Shown piece by piece: positions 34,002 to 45,200 of a DNA stretch of 64,000 bases. Below the pieces are notes generated by a model. The model did no database searches. It was not told where the DNA came from and saw only the letters and a list, made by a program, of their open reading frames with translations. Source of the DNA: Cocos nucifera (lineage: Eukaryota > Streptophyta > Magnoliopsida > Arecales > Arecaceae); contig QRFJ01006439.1 of NCBI GenBank assembly GCA_006176705.1, forward strand, positions 124,001-188,000. The letters run 5' to 3'. The stretch's first letter is position 1; every line of letters starts with the position of its first letter. Made by a program: the position numbers and the translations under genes.

Positions 34002-35110
34002 ATGCCTCCAGGAGAGCTTCGACTCGGCGATCGGCATCCTGTGCGCCAGGTACATCTGCTCCCATTGCAGCCCCGGCGGCTCAGGCTCCACCCGAAGCCA
34101 CCGCAGATGAGAGCAGTTCAACCTGCTGATCGGGTTCGCGGCCCCGCCGAGATGATACAGACCATGCGACAACCTCTGGCGAAGACTTTGTCAGCGAACC
34201 CGCCATGAGGACGCAAGGAACCGGCCTTAAGGAAGAGCATTTGGGCATACCGATCGTCCTTAGGAAGGAGAAACGAAGAGCAGAAGATCTCCCGCAGAAG
34301 GTTTCACCAAGAGGTCGGAATGAAGTTCGGCGCAAGTGAGGCCGAACTCCGCCTCGAAGCTCGTCAGCGGAATGAAGTTCGACGTAAGTGAGACCGAACT
34401 TCACCTCGAAGCTCGTCAAGCGGAATGGAGTTCGGCGCAAGTGAGGCCGAACTCCCGCTCGAGTACGCCACCAAGGAAGCCTCCTACAAAGATTTCATAC
34501 AAGATGAGACGAAGTTCAACCGAGCTCACAACCGCCCCAGGGCAAGCGAGGACTCCCTCTCGAGTATGACTCCAAGGAAGCCCCGACGAAGTGGCACCAT
34601 AGGTTTCCGAACGAAATGAAGTTCGACCGTGCTCGCAGACCCCCTCCGAAAACAGACGGACCCGAACTCCTCGAACTCGCCACCGAGGAAGCCCCAACAG
34701 AGGGACGCGAAGAAGCCCTCCCGAAAGGTTTCACGGCTGCGCCCCCCTCAACGCTCCTCGAACTCAAATTCTGACCAGCTGCCAAGACCGGAAGGACCAC
34801 GACCTCCCCAAGCGTGCGCGATCGAAGCAAGTAATGCTCCTACCATCGCCACTGAGGAATACATTCAGCTCCAAGATGAGATTAAAGAGCTCGTCAAAAA
34901 GGGGCAGCTGGGTAAATTTCTCCGGCACCAGCCTGAAGTAGGAAAAGATCGGCCAAGGGCGCTGCCATTGCCAGAGACTGCAAGGAGGTCGGCCACCTTA
35001 CGGCATCATCCATATTGCCCCTGGGAGGAGCTTGGTGCATCAGCGATTCGTCATCTCCCAGCAACAAGAGCTTGCACCAAATTGAGAAGGCCACCATGAG
35101 GAGGTCGTCC
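34002..35110 (+). pseudogene. Gag remnants of the non-autonomous element
   Basis: An ATG at 34,002 starts with MPP and, after a one-base frameshift, RASTRRS. This is the same N-terminus as the gag at 48,557 on the minus strand. The middle of gag, including the capsid-like domain, is missing and is replaced by the tandem repeats at 34,317-34,470. From about 34,850 the frame resumes with EYIQLQDEIKELVKKGQLGKFL, the segment after the zinc knuckle. No complete Gag can be made, so even particle formation would depend on another copy. Confidence 0.75.
34317..34470 (+). repeat. Three tandem roughly 55-bp repeats within gag
   Basis: The unit 'ggaatgaagttcggcg' ... 'caagtgaggccgaactcc' ... 'cctcgaagctcgtcag' occurs three times with few differences. 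The similarity of 'gaagttcgg' to the LTR repeats suggests origin by slippage from LTR-like sequence. Confidence 0.75.
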
Positions 35111-35206
35111 ACCTCGGGACTTATCACCGAAGAAACACGGAGGAACAACCCTACCACGACCTTGAAAGGGGATGCGCTACTAGGAAGAAGCAGTTAATAA
35201 CAGCCC

Positions 35207-35237
35207 GTTAGGAACAGGAGGAGAACCTCGTCCTAAC
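35207..35237 (+). repeat. Conserved inverted repeat before the minisatellite
   Basis: GTTAGGA (35,207) and TCCTAAC (ending 35,237) flank a core with AGG/CCT. It is the same module as at 22,879 and 46,771. Confidence 0.75.
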
Positions 35238-35249
35238 GCGAGCAACAAC

Positions 35250-36065
35250 CTCAGCCAGAGATAAGATCTCTTCCGAACGACCAAGTCAACCTCAGCTAGA
35301 GATAAGATCTCTCCGAGCGACCGTTGACAACCTCGACTAGAGATAAGATCTCTCCTGAAAAGCAACCTCGGCCAGAGATGAGATCTTTTCCGAACAACCA
35401 CCTCGACTAAAGATAAGATCTCTCCCGAGCAGTTCGGCCAGAGATAAGATCTCTCCCGAAAAGCAACCTCGGCTAGAGATAAGAATCTCTCCGAGCAGTT
35501 CGACCAGAGATAAGATCTCTCTTGAAAAAAACCTCGGCCAGAAATGAGATCTCTCCCGAGCAACCACCTCGATTAGAGATAAGATCTCTCCCGAGCAGTT
35601 CGGCCAGAGATAAGATCTCTTCCGAAAAGCAACCTTGGCTAGAAATAAGATCTCTCCTGAAAAGCAACCTCAGTCAGAAATGAGATCTCTCCCGAGCAAC
35701 CACCTCGGCTAGAGATAAGATCTCTCCGAGCAGTTCGACCAGAGATAAGATCTCTTCCGAAAAGCAACCTCGACTAGAAATAAGATCTCTCCCGAGCAGT
35801 TCGACCAGAGATAAGATCTCTCTCGAAAAGCAACCTCGACCAGAGATGAGATCTCTCCCGAGCAACCACTTCGGCCAGAGATAAGATCTCTCCCAAGCAA
35901 CCGTGTCAACCTCGGCTGGAGAGCTTTAACTTCGACCTCGGCTAGAGAAAGCTATCTTGTCGACCTCGGCTGTAGGAGACAATGTCGCCCCCGAGGAGTG
36001 CAACCTCCGGCTTCGATCGCAGTGGACGAAGCCTCCTTAACCTCGGCTGGAGATGAGATCTCCTC
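35250..36065 (+). repeat. Hairpin minisatellite, short array
   Basis: Mainly the second monomer class: AGAGATAAGATCTCT followed by 'cccgagcagttcggcc' or 'cccgaaaagcaacctcgg'. The period is about 30-40 bases, shorter than in the other arrays. Long minus-strand open frames rich in R-D-L-I-S or E-I-L-S-L-x-E repeats are a by-product of the array. Confidence 0.88.
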
Positions 36066-36168
36066 CGAGCTTCGACCTAGGCCAGCTCAGAGCTCAGAGC
36101 AAGACTTCGGCAGTCGCCTTTCCTGCACTCCCTTCCTTCGATTTTCGAACTCGGGAGTGGGGGGCTAG

Positions 36169-37080
36169 TGTTGGGGATAAATTCCACTCCCGCCAAAGTC
36201 TAGCTCGACGCTCAGCCTAATGCAACCAGTAGCCGCAGGAGAGCTTCAGCAGACGGGCTTCAGCCGAACTCCAGGCGTCCGAGCTTCTTCCAACCCGTTC
36301 AACCGGCCGAACTGCTTAGCGGTCGAGTTCCTCAAACTCCTAGCGTCCGAGCTTCTACGAACCCGTTCAGACGGCCAAACTGCTTAGCGGCCGAGCTCCT
36401 TGGACTCCGAACGGCCGAGCTTTAACGAAATCCCCCGGCGTCCGAACTCTTCAGCGGTCGCCCCCTCGGCGGAACTCCCCAAGCGGCCCTCCCCCGAGCT
36501 CCTCCAAACTTCTCTACAGCCAAACTCCTTCCGAGGTTCCCTTCAGCCGAACTCTCCTACAAATCCGAACTCCTCTGGGCGAAGGAGACTGGACAGTATG
36601 GCCGCCACTACTGACGACGCCACTCTCTCCGTAATCAGCCCCATGCGGCCCACGACCTGCCAGTATGGCTGTCACCATCTGTCTGATGGCACCTTCCTCT
36701 CCGTATCGAACTCCATGCGGCCCACGACTCGTCAGTATGACTGTCACCATCCACCTGACAACGCCCTCCTCTCCATACCGAACTCCATGCGACGATATGG
36801 CCGTCCCCATCAACTAAGCTCCACCTACAAAGGACCCTCCAGATACGCGAACTAAAAATCTCTCTGATCTCTAAGCTCTCCTCTTCTTCTCTAAGCTCCG
36901 GAACTCATTCCCGAGCACTCCATTTCCTATTGGCCAGAGCTGACTTGAGCGTCGGAGGGTCCTACCGGAGCCACCCCTCACCAGCTTCGGACAGGACTTT
37001 ATTTTGCAGATCCACGGCGGCGACCTCATCGGCCTCAACTCCAGCGGACTCCGACGACGACCAGTTTCTGCTCCAAAACA
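36169..37080 (+). repeat. 3' LTR of the 33.0-37.1 kb element
   Basis: It begins TGTTGGGG directly after the purine tract and ends CAAAACA, followed by the ATACC duplication. It is about 29 bases longer than the 5' LTR because of an extra 'ctccttggactccgaacggccgag'-type block near 36,390-36,415; otherwise it is nearly the same. Confidence 0.9.
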
Positions 37081-37131
37081 ATACCATTAGTCCAATCATA
37101 AAAAATCAAGAGCTACTTTATCATTGAATAC

Positions 37132-37580
37132 CTGTAACCCCAAGATAACTGCCCCCTTTTCCAAAAACAAAGTGAAGTTGCTGGTGAGATTAAAGCTTCC
37201 AGTGACCCATCACCCTTTTGGAACATTGAGTTGAGACCCACCCTTGTCTCCAAACTTCTTAAGATGATCCATAGCCCTCCGAAACGCCTCGGTGTTCGAA
37301 GTCTTGCCATCTCCCACCCCACCAAATCTTTCTATAGAAAACACCACCCTTCTTGGCCGGCCCTGGCGGTAGAAGCTGGAGCAGCTTCTCACCGGCTTGG
37401 CACCGGCATCATCAGGGGCCTGCGGTGGTATCGGCGATACCACCGCCACCCTGGAAAGGTCTGGTTTGGAGCCATGAAAGGTCCAAAAGGGCCATGGCTC
37501 CGAGGAGGTTTCCTCCTCCTCCGCCGCCACCACCCTGGCCAAACCTCCGGCGACCCACCTTCAAGAACCGGCCGGACCTC
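37132..37580 (-). pseudogene. Polygalacturonase-like (GH28) first-exon fragment
   Basis: The minus strand from about 37,345 to 37,132 encodes the N-terminal part of a plant GH28 pectin-degrading enzyme: FGGVGDGKTSNTEAF, then GGSQLNVPKG, then WVTGSFNLTSNFTLFL and GAVILG. It ends at a GT donor (CAG then GTATTC). GH28 proteins are secreted cell-wall enzymes; the catalytic Asp residues lie in later exons, which are not found here. A TGA at 37,212-37,210 stands where the family has Arg or Lys between the KG and W. No ATG with a signal peptide is in frame upstream; a hydrophobic stretch (FFLPLLDFLAH) is in another register, suggesting a frameshift. The intron downstream was hit by the 33.0-37.1 kb element. 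Probably a pseudogene. Confidence 0.72.
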
Positions 37581-38229
37581 AGGCATCCACCGCCGGCGAC
37601 CCACCTTCAACAACCGGCAAGCACGGATCCGGCTCAAGAACCGGATCGGCTTTGCGAAGAAGGCGGAGCAGCGATGGGCCAGGAAGTCCAGCAGCGGCAA
37701 GAAGAAGGTGATGCTGCCGCCGGTCCTGCTCGAGGCAGTGGCGGCGGTGAGGGAGGTTTAACGGGAGGCCGTGATGGAGCAGTAGAAAAAATCCCAGAGA
37801 GAGGAGAGGATCATAGTACCTCAATAGAATGGTTAACGATAGCAGGCTCCCCTTCCCCTTGCTTCGACCGGCGACCGGCGTTGAGGGACAACCTTTAGCA
37901 TCAGAGAGGCGGTGCAGGCCGAGAGACGCCAAGCCAACCCTTGCGGATGACGGATGTGTTTTAATTAGGGATCGAGTCAGAGCCCAGCGAACCAGGGGGA
38001 GGCGTGAGAGAGGGGGAGGAAAGGGGGAGGCGCGCGTGAGAGAAGGGGAACGCGTGAGAGAGGCGGAGGCAAGGGAGGGAAGGGGGGAGGCGGAGGGACG
38101 GGGCGGATAGGGTTTCGGTGGCACGGGGAGGCGGAGGCAAGGGCCGGATCAGGGCTTTGGTGGCACGGGAGTCGGGTGGGCAGACATCGAGGTAGTGGGA
38201 GGAGAATTCGCGGGACGTGAAATCCTGGC
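37581..38229. other. GC-rich region upstream of the polygalacturonase fragment
   Basis: A GC-rich stretch with GGAGGC-type imperfect repeats (about 37,990-38,150) gives open frames in several registers on both strands, none of which I can support as a gene. By position it would hold the 5' leader or promoter of the minus-strand polygalacturonase fragment. Confidence 0.4.
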
Positions 38230-38880
38230 GCCTACAATTTTTTTCTCCAATTACCCACGAAAAAAATAGTCGAGAAATTAAAATTTTTAAAATATATTTA
38301 TCATCAATAATTTTAACGATTAAAATTTTAATTAAAAAATAAATAAATTAAATAAATTATAATTAATTGTGAATAATTTTGATGGATTAGTGCATCGATT
38401 TTTTTCTGATCAAAATAAAAAAAATGATAATCAATTTTTTTATGAGGCATCTCAAATAACATCAATATTTTTTTTTAATAATAAATCATTATAATTTAGT
38501 CGATAAAAATTATAATTTTTTTATCAAAATATAATTTAATCGAAAATATATATATTTTTTTATAGTAGAAGAATCTGACTTGGAGTTGGACGTGAAGTAG
38601 TCGTGCAGGAGGGATGAAGTCAATAGGAGCGAGGTGGCGATCGTGGTGGCAGCGCTACCTGCTCCTCTACCGCAGCTATCGGTGGCGCAAATCTTAGCGA
38701 ATTCAATGACGTCTGAGGGAGCTAGTGGTGGTGGCAGACAATGGGTGCGGTGCAGATGGTAGTGGGGCGACACCACGATGAGGGCGATGCGGACGGCCAT
38801 GACTTAGGCCTCACGCAGCAGGGGTGGGGGAGAAGGTGACGACAGGAAAAGAAGGGAGGCAAAAAAAAGAAAAAAAATAT
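38230..38880. other. AT-rich stretch with a short GC-rich island
   Basis: AT-rich DNA with a GC-rich patch at about 38,580-38,850. No gene or known repeat is recognised. It may be the 5' part of the Helitron-like element that ends at 40,474, but no TC start could be fixed. Confidence 0.35.
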
Positions 38881-40474
38881 TAGAAGAGGAGGAGAAAAAA
38901 TATTATTATTTTATTATTATTATTAATTTAAAATAATATTTTTTAAATAATAATAAAATAGTATTTTAAAAATTAAAAAAATAATATTTTAAAAATAAAA
39001 GTAGAGAAGAGATAGAAGATGAAAACAACATTCTTTTTAAACAAATATTATTTTTAAAAGATAAAATATTATAAAAATAATAATATTATTTTTAAAAATA
39101 CTAATTTATTATTTTTAAAAAGATAGCATATCATTTTTTAATTTTAAAAATAATAGTATGCTAATTTATTTTTTAAAATAATATTTTTATTATTTTTTAA
39201 ACTAATATGTTTTGAGTGAATCGAGCATGATACTCCATCGATTTGAAAGTAAATCTCTGCATTTAATAGCCTCCAAAAGTTTATAATATACTAATGATGA
39301 AGTATGTCGCTTTTTATTCTCTCCACTCCTCTTTTTGAATTTCTATCTCTCTCAGTTGGAGGATGGTGGTAGGGGCACCATAGGCGAGCAAAGGGTGGGT
39401 CGCAAAACTGAGCCCTTCCATTCTCCGAAAGAAAGGTGAAATTGATAATATCTATTCTAAATAATTTTTTTTAACTTTTTCTTATTGTTATTTTTTTGAT
39501 GTTCAGTTAGTTTTTTTTGGATGATATAAAAAACTAAAAATGATGGTGTTATGAGTATTCAATAGGCAAGGAACAAAGAAAAGGTGAGTACCGACCAAAA
39601 ATTGAGAAAGAAAAAAATAATAATTATGGAAAGAAAAAAGAAAAAGAGAAAAAGAAGAAAAAAAAAGTTTCTCTCTCTTTCTTTATTGGAGGCACTAAGG
39701 ATGGCGGTACTGGCTAGAGCGCTGAGAGATGCGATCAGAATCGGTGTTTGCCGAGAGAGAAGAAGAGCGGTGGTGGGACGGTAAGGAGATGGGCTGGCAC
39801 CGGCAGGCATAAAAAAGATATGAGAAGTAAAGGGGTAGGGGTGCAATCGAGATTGATGTTTGCTAAGAGAGAAGGAGAGTCTTATTGGGACAGTAGGTAG
39901 GTGGGACAGCATCGGTGAGCATGGAGAATAGGTAGAAAGAAGAAAAATAATTAAAAAATATTATTTTATAAAAATAATAAAAATAATAAGAAAAAAAAAT
40001 TTAAAAAAAGAAGAGAAAGAATTTTTCTCCCTTTCTTCAGTGGTGGCACATGGGATGGTGGTATCAATAAGGGCGCCGGGGGGTGCGATCGGGATCGACA
40101 TTTATCGAGAGAGAAGAAGAGCGGTGGTGGGGCAGTAGAGGGTGGAGTGGCACCTGCGGGCGTAGAGAGGATATGAAAAAAGAGAGAGGGGCGGGGGTGC
40201 AATTGGAATAAATATTTGTCGAGAGAGAAGGAGAACCATAGTGGGGTGACAGGAGGTGCGGCGGCATCGACAAGCACGTAAAAAGTATGAGAGCAAGAAG
40301 AAAGAAGATAAAATAATAATAATATTTTATAAATTAATTAAAAATATAATATATATAATAAATAAATAAAATATTTTATAAAATAAATTTTTTATTATGA
40401 ATATTTATTATAAAAAATTTAATATTTATAAGCCATAATTATCCGTCTTGCATAATGCGTGGGTCTTTAACTAG
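38881..40474 (+). mobile_element. Helitron-like element, 3' part (plus orientation)
   Basis: The right end reads CTAG at 40,471-40,474 followed by T, which fits the Helitron CTRR end and A/T insertion site. About 10 bases inside is an imperfect hairpin (GCATAATGCG within CCGTC...GTGGG). The preceding 450 bases match the minus-strand copy at 6,528-7,040. The 5' end is not identified and there is no Rep/helicase, so the call rests on the terminus and the second copy. The region alternates AT-rich and purine-rich blocks and contains no gene. Confidence 0.5.
39731..40290 (+). repeat. Four copies of a roughly 110-bp unit inside the Helitron-like element
   Basis: Units begin near 39,731, 39,842, 40,085 and 40,199, each with 'gc(g/a)atc(g)g(g)atcg..tt', 'gagagagaag(a/g)aga', a 'gtgggacagta' block and 'ggc..cggc'. 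They form two neighbouring pairs. The pair structure is also visible in the 6.7-6.95 kb minus copy. Long minus-strand frames here are shadows of the purine-rich repeats. Confidence 0.6.
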
Positions 40475-40492
40475 TTTATACTTTGTTTGGAT

Positions 40493-41097
40493 TGGGGGTA
40501 CCCAAGGGTTTATAAGGGGAGGGGAGGATAATAGTGGGGAGGGAAGGATAGGGTAAGGAAATTAATAAATCCTTATTTAGAAAGGAAGAGGAAGGGTAAA
40601 GAAGTATATATATATTATCTTTATTTGGATAGATGGGTTAAAAAAAGAGTAAAAGAATTTTTATGTATATTTTGATAAATATATCATTTCTCATTAATAT
40701 ATATACTACTTAATATTGATAATATTTTTTATTATCTAGAACAAGTTTATTAAATATTTTTATGTAATATACACTTGCTCCATATACCGAAAGATTGAGA
40801 TTTCTGACTTATGCAAAGAGCAAAGAGTTGGTCCATGCAATTAGGAAGAGATTATAAAATGGCCTCATTGTAATTTAGAAGTTTTATTAAGAAAAAATTA
40901 GGAAAATAAAACTTGAGCTTAAACCTTCCTCTCCTTTACACTCCAAATCGGGGATAGAAAAAATTGAATAAGTGAGGGGTAAAGAGAGATTGAGAGAACC
41001 CTTTTCTACCCTCCTTTATCTCTCAAAAAATTTTATCAAATAGAAGTTCATCCTTTACCCTCCTCTCTTCTTCCTTCATAAACTCTCGTATACCTCC
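40493..41097. mobile_element. MITE-like element with terminal inverted repeats
   Basis: The left end 'gggggtacccaagggtttataagggg' (40,494 onward) matches, with mismatches, the reverse complement of the right end at about 41,055-41,097 ('ccttcataaactctcgtatacctcc'). The body of about 600 bases has no coding potential. The insertion of the 41.1-49.6 kb LTR element falls at its right end. The class cannot be fixed from the sequence; the 'tttgtttgga' flank resembles hAT-type MITEs. Confidence 0.45.
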
Positions 41098-42151
41098 TAT
41101 TGGTGCAGAATCTGGTTGATGTCGTATCGAGCTGAAGTGGAGGAGGATGAGATCATCATCAGTGACCTACAAAATAAAGTTCCATCCAGAGCCGATGATG
41201 ATGGCTCCAACGAGACCCTCCGATGATCAAGTCAGCTCTTCTGACCAACAAAAATGGAGTGCTCGGGAATGAGAAGTGAGCTTTTAGCTTTAGAGGAAAG
41301 AAGAGAGCTTAGAGCCTCTAGAAAGCATATCTGAAAGATCCCATTTTATAGATGAAGCTTGAATGATGGTGACGACCATACCATCTGATAGCGGACCGCT
41401 CTAGGCTGCATGAGATTCGGTACGGAGAGAGTGGTGTTGCCAGGCTGGAGTGACGACCATATCGTCCGACCGTGGGCCGCATGGGACTGATTACGGAGGA
41501 AAAGGTACCATCAGACTGATGGTGACGATCATACCATCCGATAGCATCGCCCATGGCAGACTGATGGTGATCGTTCGTCAAGATTTAATAGCCGTACCTC
41601 TGAGAAAGCATACATTGGTTGGTGAAGAACCTTGGCATATATCCATTTCGGGGGAGCTCGGACTCCTAAGGAAAAGTTTGGTTGAAGGAGAAGTTCGGCA
41701 AGGGTTCGACTTTTGTAGGAGTTCGATCAAAAGAGCGCGGAGGGAGTTCGGCTCTCATGGGCGTCCGATAGGAGGAGAAGCTCGAAAGGAGTTCGGCTTC
41801 TGTAGGAGTCCGATCGGAGCTCGGCCGCTGAGAAGTTCGACTAGAGCTCAGTCGCTGAGAAGTTCGATCGGAGCTCAGCCACAGAGGAGTTTGGCTGGCT
41901 GAAGAAGTTTGGCTAAGATTCGACTGCTGAGAAGTTCGACTAGGACTCGCTCGCTAGAAAGTTCGATTGGGGCTCGATCGTCGAGGAGTTCGATCGACTG
42001 AAGGAGTTCGATTAGGATTCGGTTACTGAAAAGTTCGGTCGGTTGAAGGAATTCGGCTAAGACTCGATCGCTGAAGCTCTTCCATGGCTATCGATTGCGT
42101 TAGGCTGAGCATCGGACTAGACTTCGATAGGAGCAGGGTTTATGCCCAACA
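41098..42151 (-). repeat. 3' LTR (minus) of the 41.1-49.6 kb element
   Basis: On the plus strand it starts TATTGGTGCAGAA and ends GCCCAACA. A TATA box TATAAAAT is at 41,350-41,343 (minus). The 'gttcg(g/a)..gctgagaagttcg' blocks are expanded compared with the 5' LTR, making it about 115 bases longer. Confidence 0.9.
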
Positions 42152-42239
42152 ATAGTCCCTCCACTCTTGAGTTCGAAACTCGAAGAAAGAGAGTATAGAA
42201 AAGGCGACTGTCGAAGCCCTCTTTAGGGCTCTGCACCGA

Positions 42240-45200
42240 TTCAGGTTGAAGCTCGAAAAAGATCTCATCTTCAGCCAAAGTTAAAGTTGAAGTTGAAGTT
42301 GATGCTCGGTCGCTCGGAAGAGATTTTATCTTTGGCTGAGGTTGGCTCGATCACTTGGAAGAGATCTTATCTATGGCCGAGGTTGACTCGGGCGCTCGGG
42401 AGAGATCTTATCTCTAGTCGAGGTTGGCACGGTCGCTCGGAAGAGATCTCATCTCTAGCCAAGGTTGACTCAGGTGCTCGGAAGAGATCTTATCTCTAGC
42501 CGAGGTTGAAGTTGAAGCTCGAGGGAGATCTCATCTCCAACTAAAGTTGAAGCTCGGGGGAGATCTCATCTCCAGTCGAGGTTGAAGTAGATCTCATCTC
42601 CTACGGTCGAGGTTGGAGGTTGAGCTCCTCGAAAGCGATATTGTCTCCAACAGTCGAGGTTGACTTGGGGGAGATCTTATCTCCTGCAGTCGAGATCGAC
42701 TCAGGGGAGATCTTATCACTTGCAGTCGAGGTTGGCTCGATCGCTCGGGAGAGATTTTATCTCTGACCGAGGTTCGAGCTCGGTCACTCGGAAGAGATCT
42801 CATCTTTGGCCGAGGTTGGCTCGATCGTTCGAGAGAGATCTTATCTCTGACTGAGGTTGGCATAGTCGCTCGGAAGAGATCTTATCTCTGGCCGAGATTG
42901 AAGCCTGATCACTCGGGAGAGATCTTATCTCTAGCCGAAGTTGGCACGGTCGCTCGGAAGAGATCTTATCTCTAGTCGAGGTTGAAGTTCGAAGAAGATC
43001 TTATCTCCTACAGTCGAGGTTGATACGGGCGCTCGGGGGAGATCTTATCTCCTACAGTCGAGGTTGGATCGGTTGCTCGGAGAAGATCTTATCTCCTACA
43101 GTCGAGATTGATACGCTCGGAGGAGATCTTATCTCCTGCAGCCGAGGTTGGCTCGATCGCTTGGGGAAGATCTTATCTCCTACAGCCAAGGTTGATACGG
43201 ATGCTCGGGGGAGATCTTATCTCCTACAGTCGAGATTGGTCCGATCACTCGGAGGAGATCTTATCTCCTGCAATCGAGGTTGATATGGGTGCTTGGGAGA
43301 GATCTTATCTCCTACAGCCAAGGTTAGAGCTCGGGGGAGATCTTATCTCTTGCAGCTGAGGCTAAAGCTCGATCGCTCGGAAGAAATCTTATCTCTGATC
43401 GAGGTTGAAGCTCAGTTGCTCGGAAGAGATCTTATCTCTAGTCGAGGTTGAAGCTCGATCGCTCAGAAGAGATCTTATCTCTAGCCGAGGTTGGCACGGT
43501 CGCTCGGAGGAAATCTTATCTCTAGTCGAGGTTGACACGGTCACTCGGAAGAGATCTTATCTCTAGCCGAGGTTAACTCGGGCGCTCGGAAGAGATCTTA
43601 TCTCTAGCCGAGATTGATACGGTTACTCGGAAGAGATCTTATCTCTAGCCGAGATTGACTCAGACACTCGAAAGAGATCTTATCTCTAGTCGAGGTTGGC
43701 ACGATCGCTCGAAAAGAGATCTTATCTCTAGCCAAGGTTGACTCGGGCACTCAGAAGAGATCTTATCTCTAGCCGAGGTTGGCACGATTGCTCGAAAGAG
43801 ATCTTATCTCTAGCCGAGGTTGACACGGATGCTCGAGAGAGATCTTATCTCTAGTCGAGGTTGGCATGGTCACTTGAAAGAGATCTTATCTCTGGTCGAG
43901 ATTGAAGTTTGGTCGCTCGAAAGAGATCTTATCTCTAGCCGAGGTTGGCACGGTCGCTCGAAAGAGATTTTATCTCTGGCCAAGGTTGAAGCTCGATCGT
44001 TCGGAAGAGATCTTATCTCTAATCGAGGTTGGCATGGTTACTCGAGAGAGATCTTATCTCTAGTTGAGGTTGGCATGGTCGCTCAAAAGAGATCTTATCT
44101 CTAGTCGAGGTTGACTCGGACGCTCGAAAGAGATCTTATCTCTAGCCGAGGGTTGGCACGGTCACTCGAAAGAGATTTTATCTCTAACCAAGGTTGAAGC
44201 TCGATCCCTCGAAAGAGATCTTATCTCTAGTCGAAGTTGGCATGGTCACTCGGAAGAGATCTTATCTCTAGCCAAGGTTGACTTGGATGCTCAGAAGAGA
44301 TCTTATCTCTAGCCGAGGTTGGTACGATCGCTTGGAAGAGATTTTATCTCTAGTCGAGATTGATACGGGCACTCGGAAGAGATCTTATCTCTAGCCGAGG
44401 AGGTTGACTCGGTCGCTCGAAAGAGATCTTATCTTTAGTCAAGGTTGGCATGGTCGCTCGGAAGAGATCTTATCTCTAACCGAGGTTGACTTAGATGCCC
44501 GGGAGAGATCTTATCTCTAGCCGAGATTAGCACGGTCGCTCGGAAGAGATCTTATCTCTAGCCGAGGTTGACACAGGTGCTCCAAAGAGATCTTATCTCT
44601 AGCCGAGGTTGGCACGATCACTCGGAAGAGATCTTATCTCTAGTCGATGTTGGCATGGTCGCTCGAAAGTGATCTTATCTCTAGCTAAGGTTGGCATGGT
44701 CGCTCGGAAGAAATCTTATCTCTAGCCGAGGTTGATACGATCGCTTGAGAGAGATCTTATCTTTAGTCGAGGTTGACTCGGTCGCTCGAAAGAGATCTTA
44801 TCTCTAGTCGAGGTTGGCATGGTCTCTCGGAGAAGATTTTATCTCTAGCCAAGGTTGGCATGGGTGCTCGAAAGATATCTTATCTCTAGCCGAGGTTGAC
44901 TCGGACGCTTGAAAGAGATCTTATCTCTAGTCGAGATTAGCACGGTCGCTCGAAAGAGATCTTATCTCTAATTGAGATTGAAGCTCGATCGCTTGAGAGA
45001 GATCTTATCTCTAGCCAAGGTTGGCACGATCACTCAGAAGAGATCTTATATCTAGTCGAGGTTGACTCGGACGCTCGGAAGAGATCTTATCTCTAGCCAG
45101 GTTGGCACGGTCACTCGGAAGAGATCTTATCTCTAACCGAGGTTGACTCAGACGCTCGAAGAAGATCTTATCTCTAGCCGAGGTTGGCACGGTCGCTCGG

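Larger units (their letters stand above)
33005..37080 (+). mobile_element. Complete non-autonomous Tat-family LTR element
   Basis: Two LTRs (33,005-33,887 and 36,169-37,080) enclose 2.3 kb, and the whole is flanked by perfect 5-bp duplications ATACC (33,000-33,004 and 37,081-37,085). A primer-binding-like site (TTGGCGCTGGAAGAAGG) follows the 5' LTR and a purine tract (GAGTGGGGGGC) precedes the 3' LTR. The interior has remnants of gag, three tandem roughly 57-bp repeats, the inverted-repeat module and 0.8 kb of the hairpin minisatellite. There is no protease, RT or integrase. The LTRs look highly similar by eye apart from an indel of about 28 bases, so the insertion is younger than the Athila element. 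It must rely on proteins made elsewhere. Confidence 0.93.

Noticed and set aside
37231..38124. Several long overlapping frames on both strands
   Set aside because: GC-rich composition lowers stop frequency. Only the minus frame with GH28 motifs has support.
39559..40296. Minus-strand frames rich in S, L, P and R
   Set aside because: Shadows of purine-rich tandem units in the Helitron-like element; they share the repeat period.
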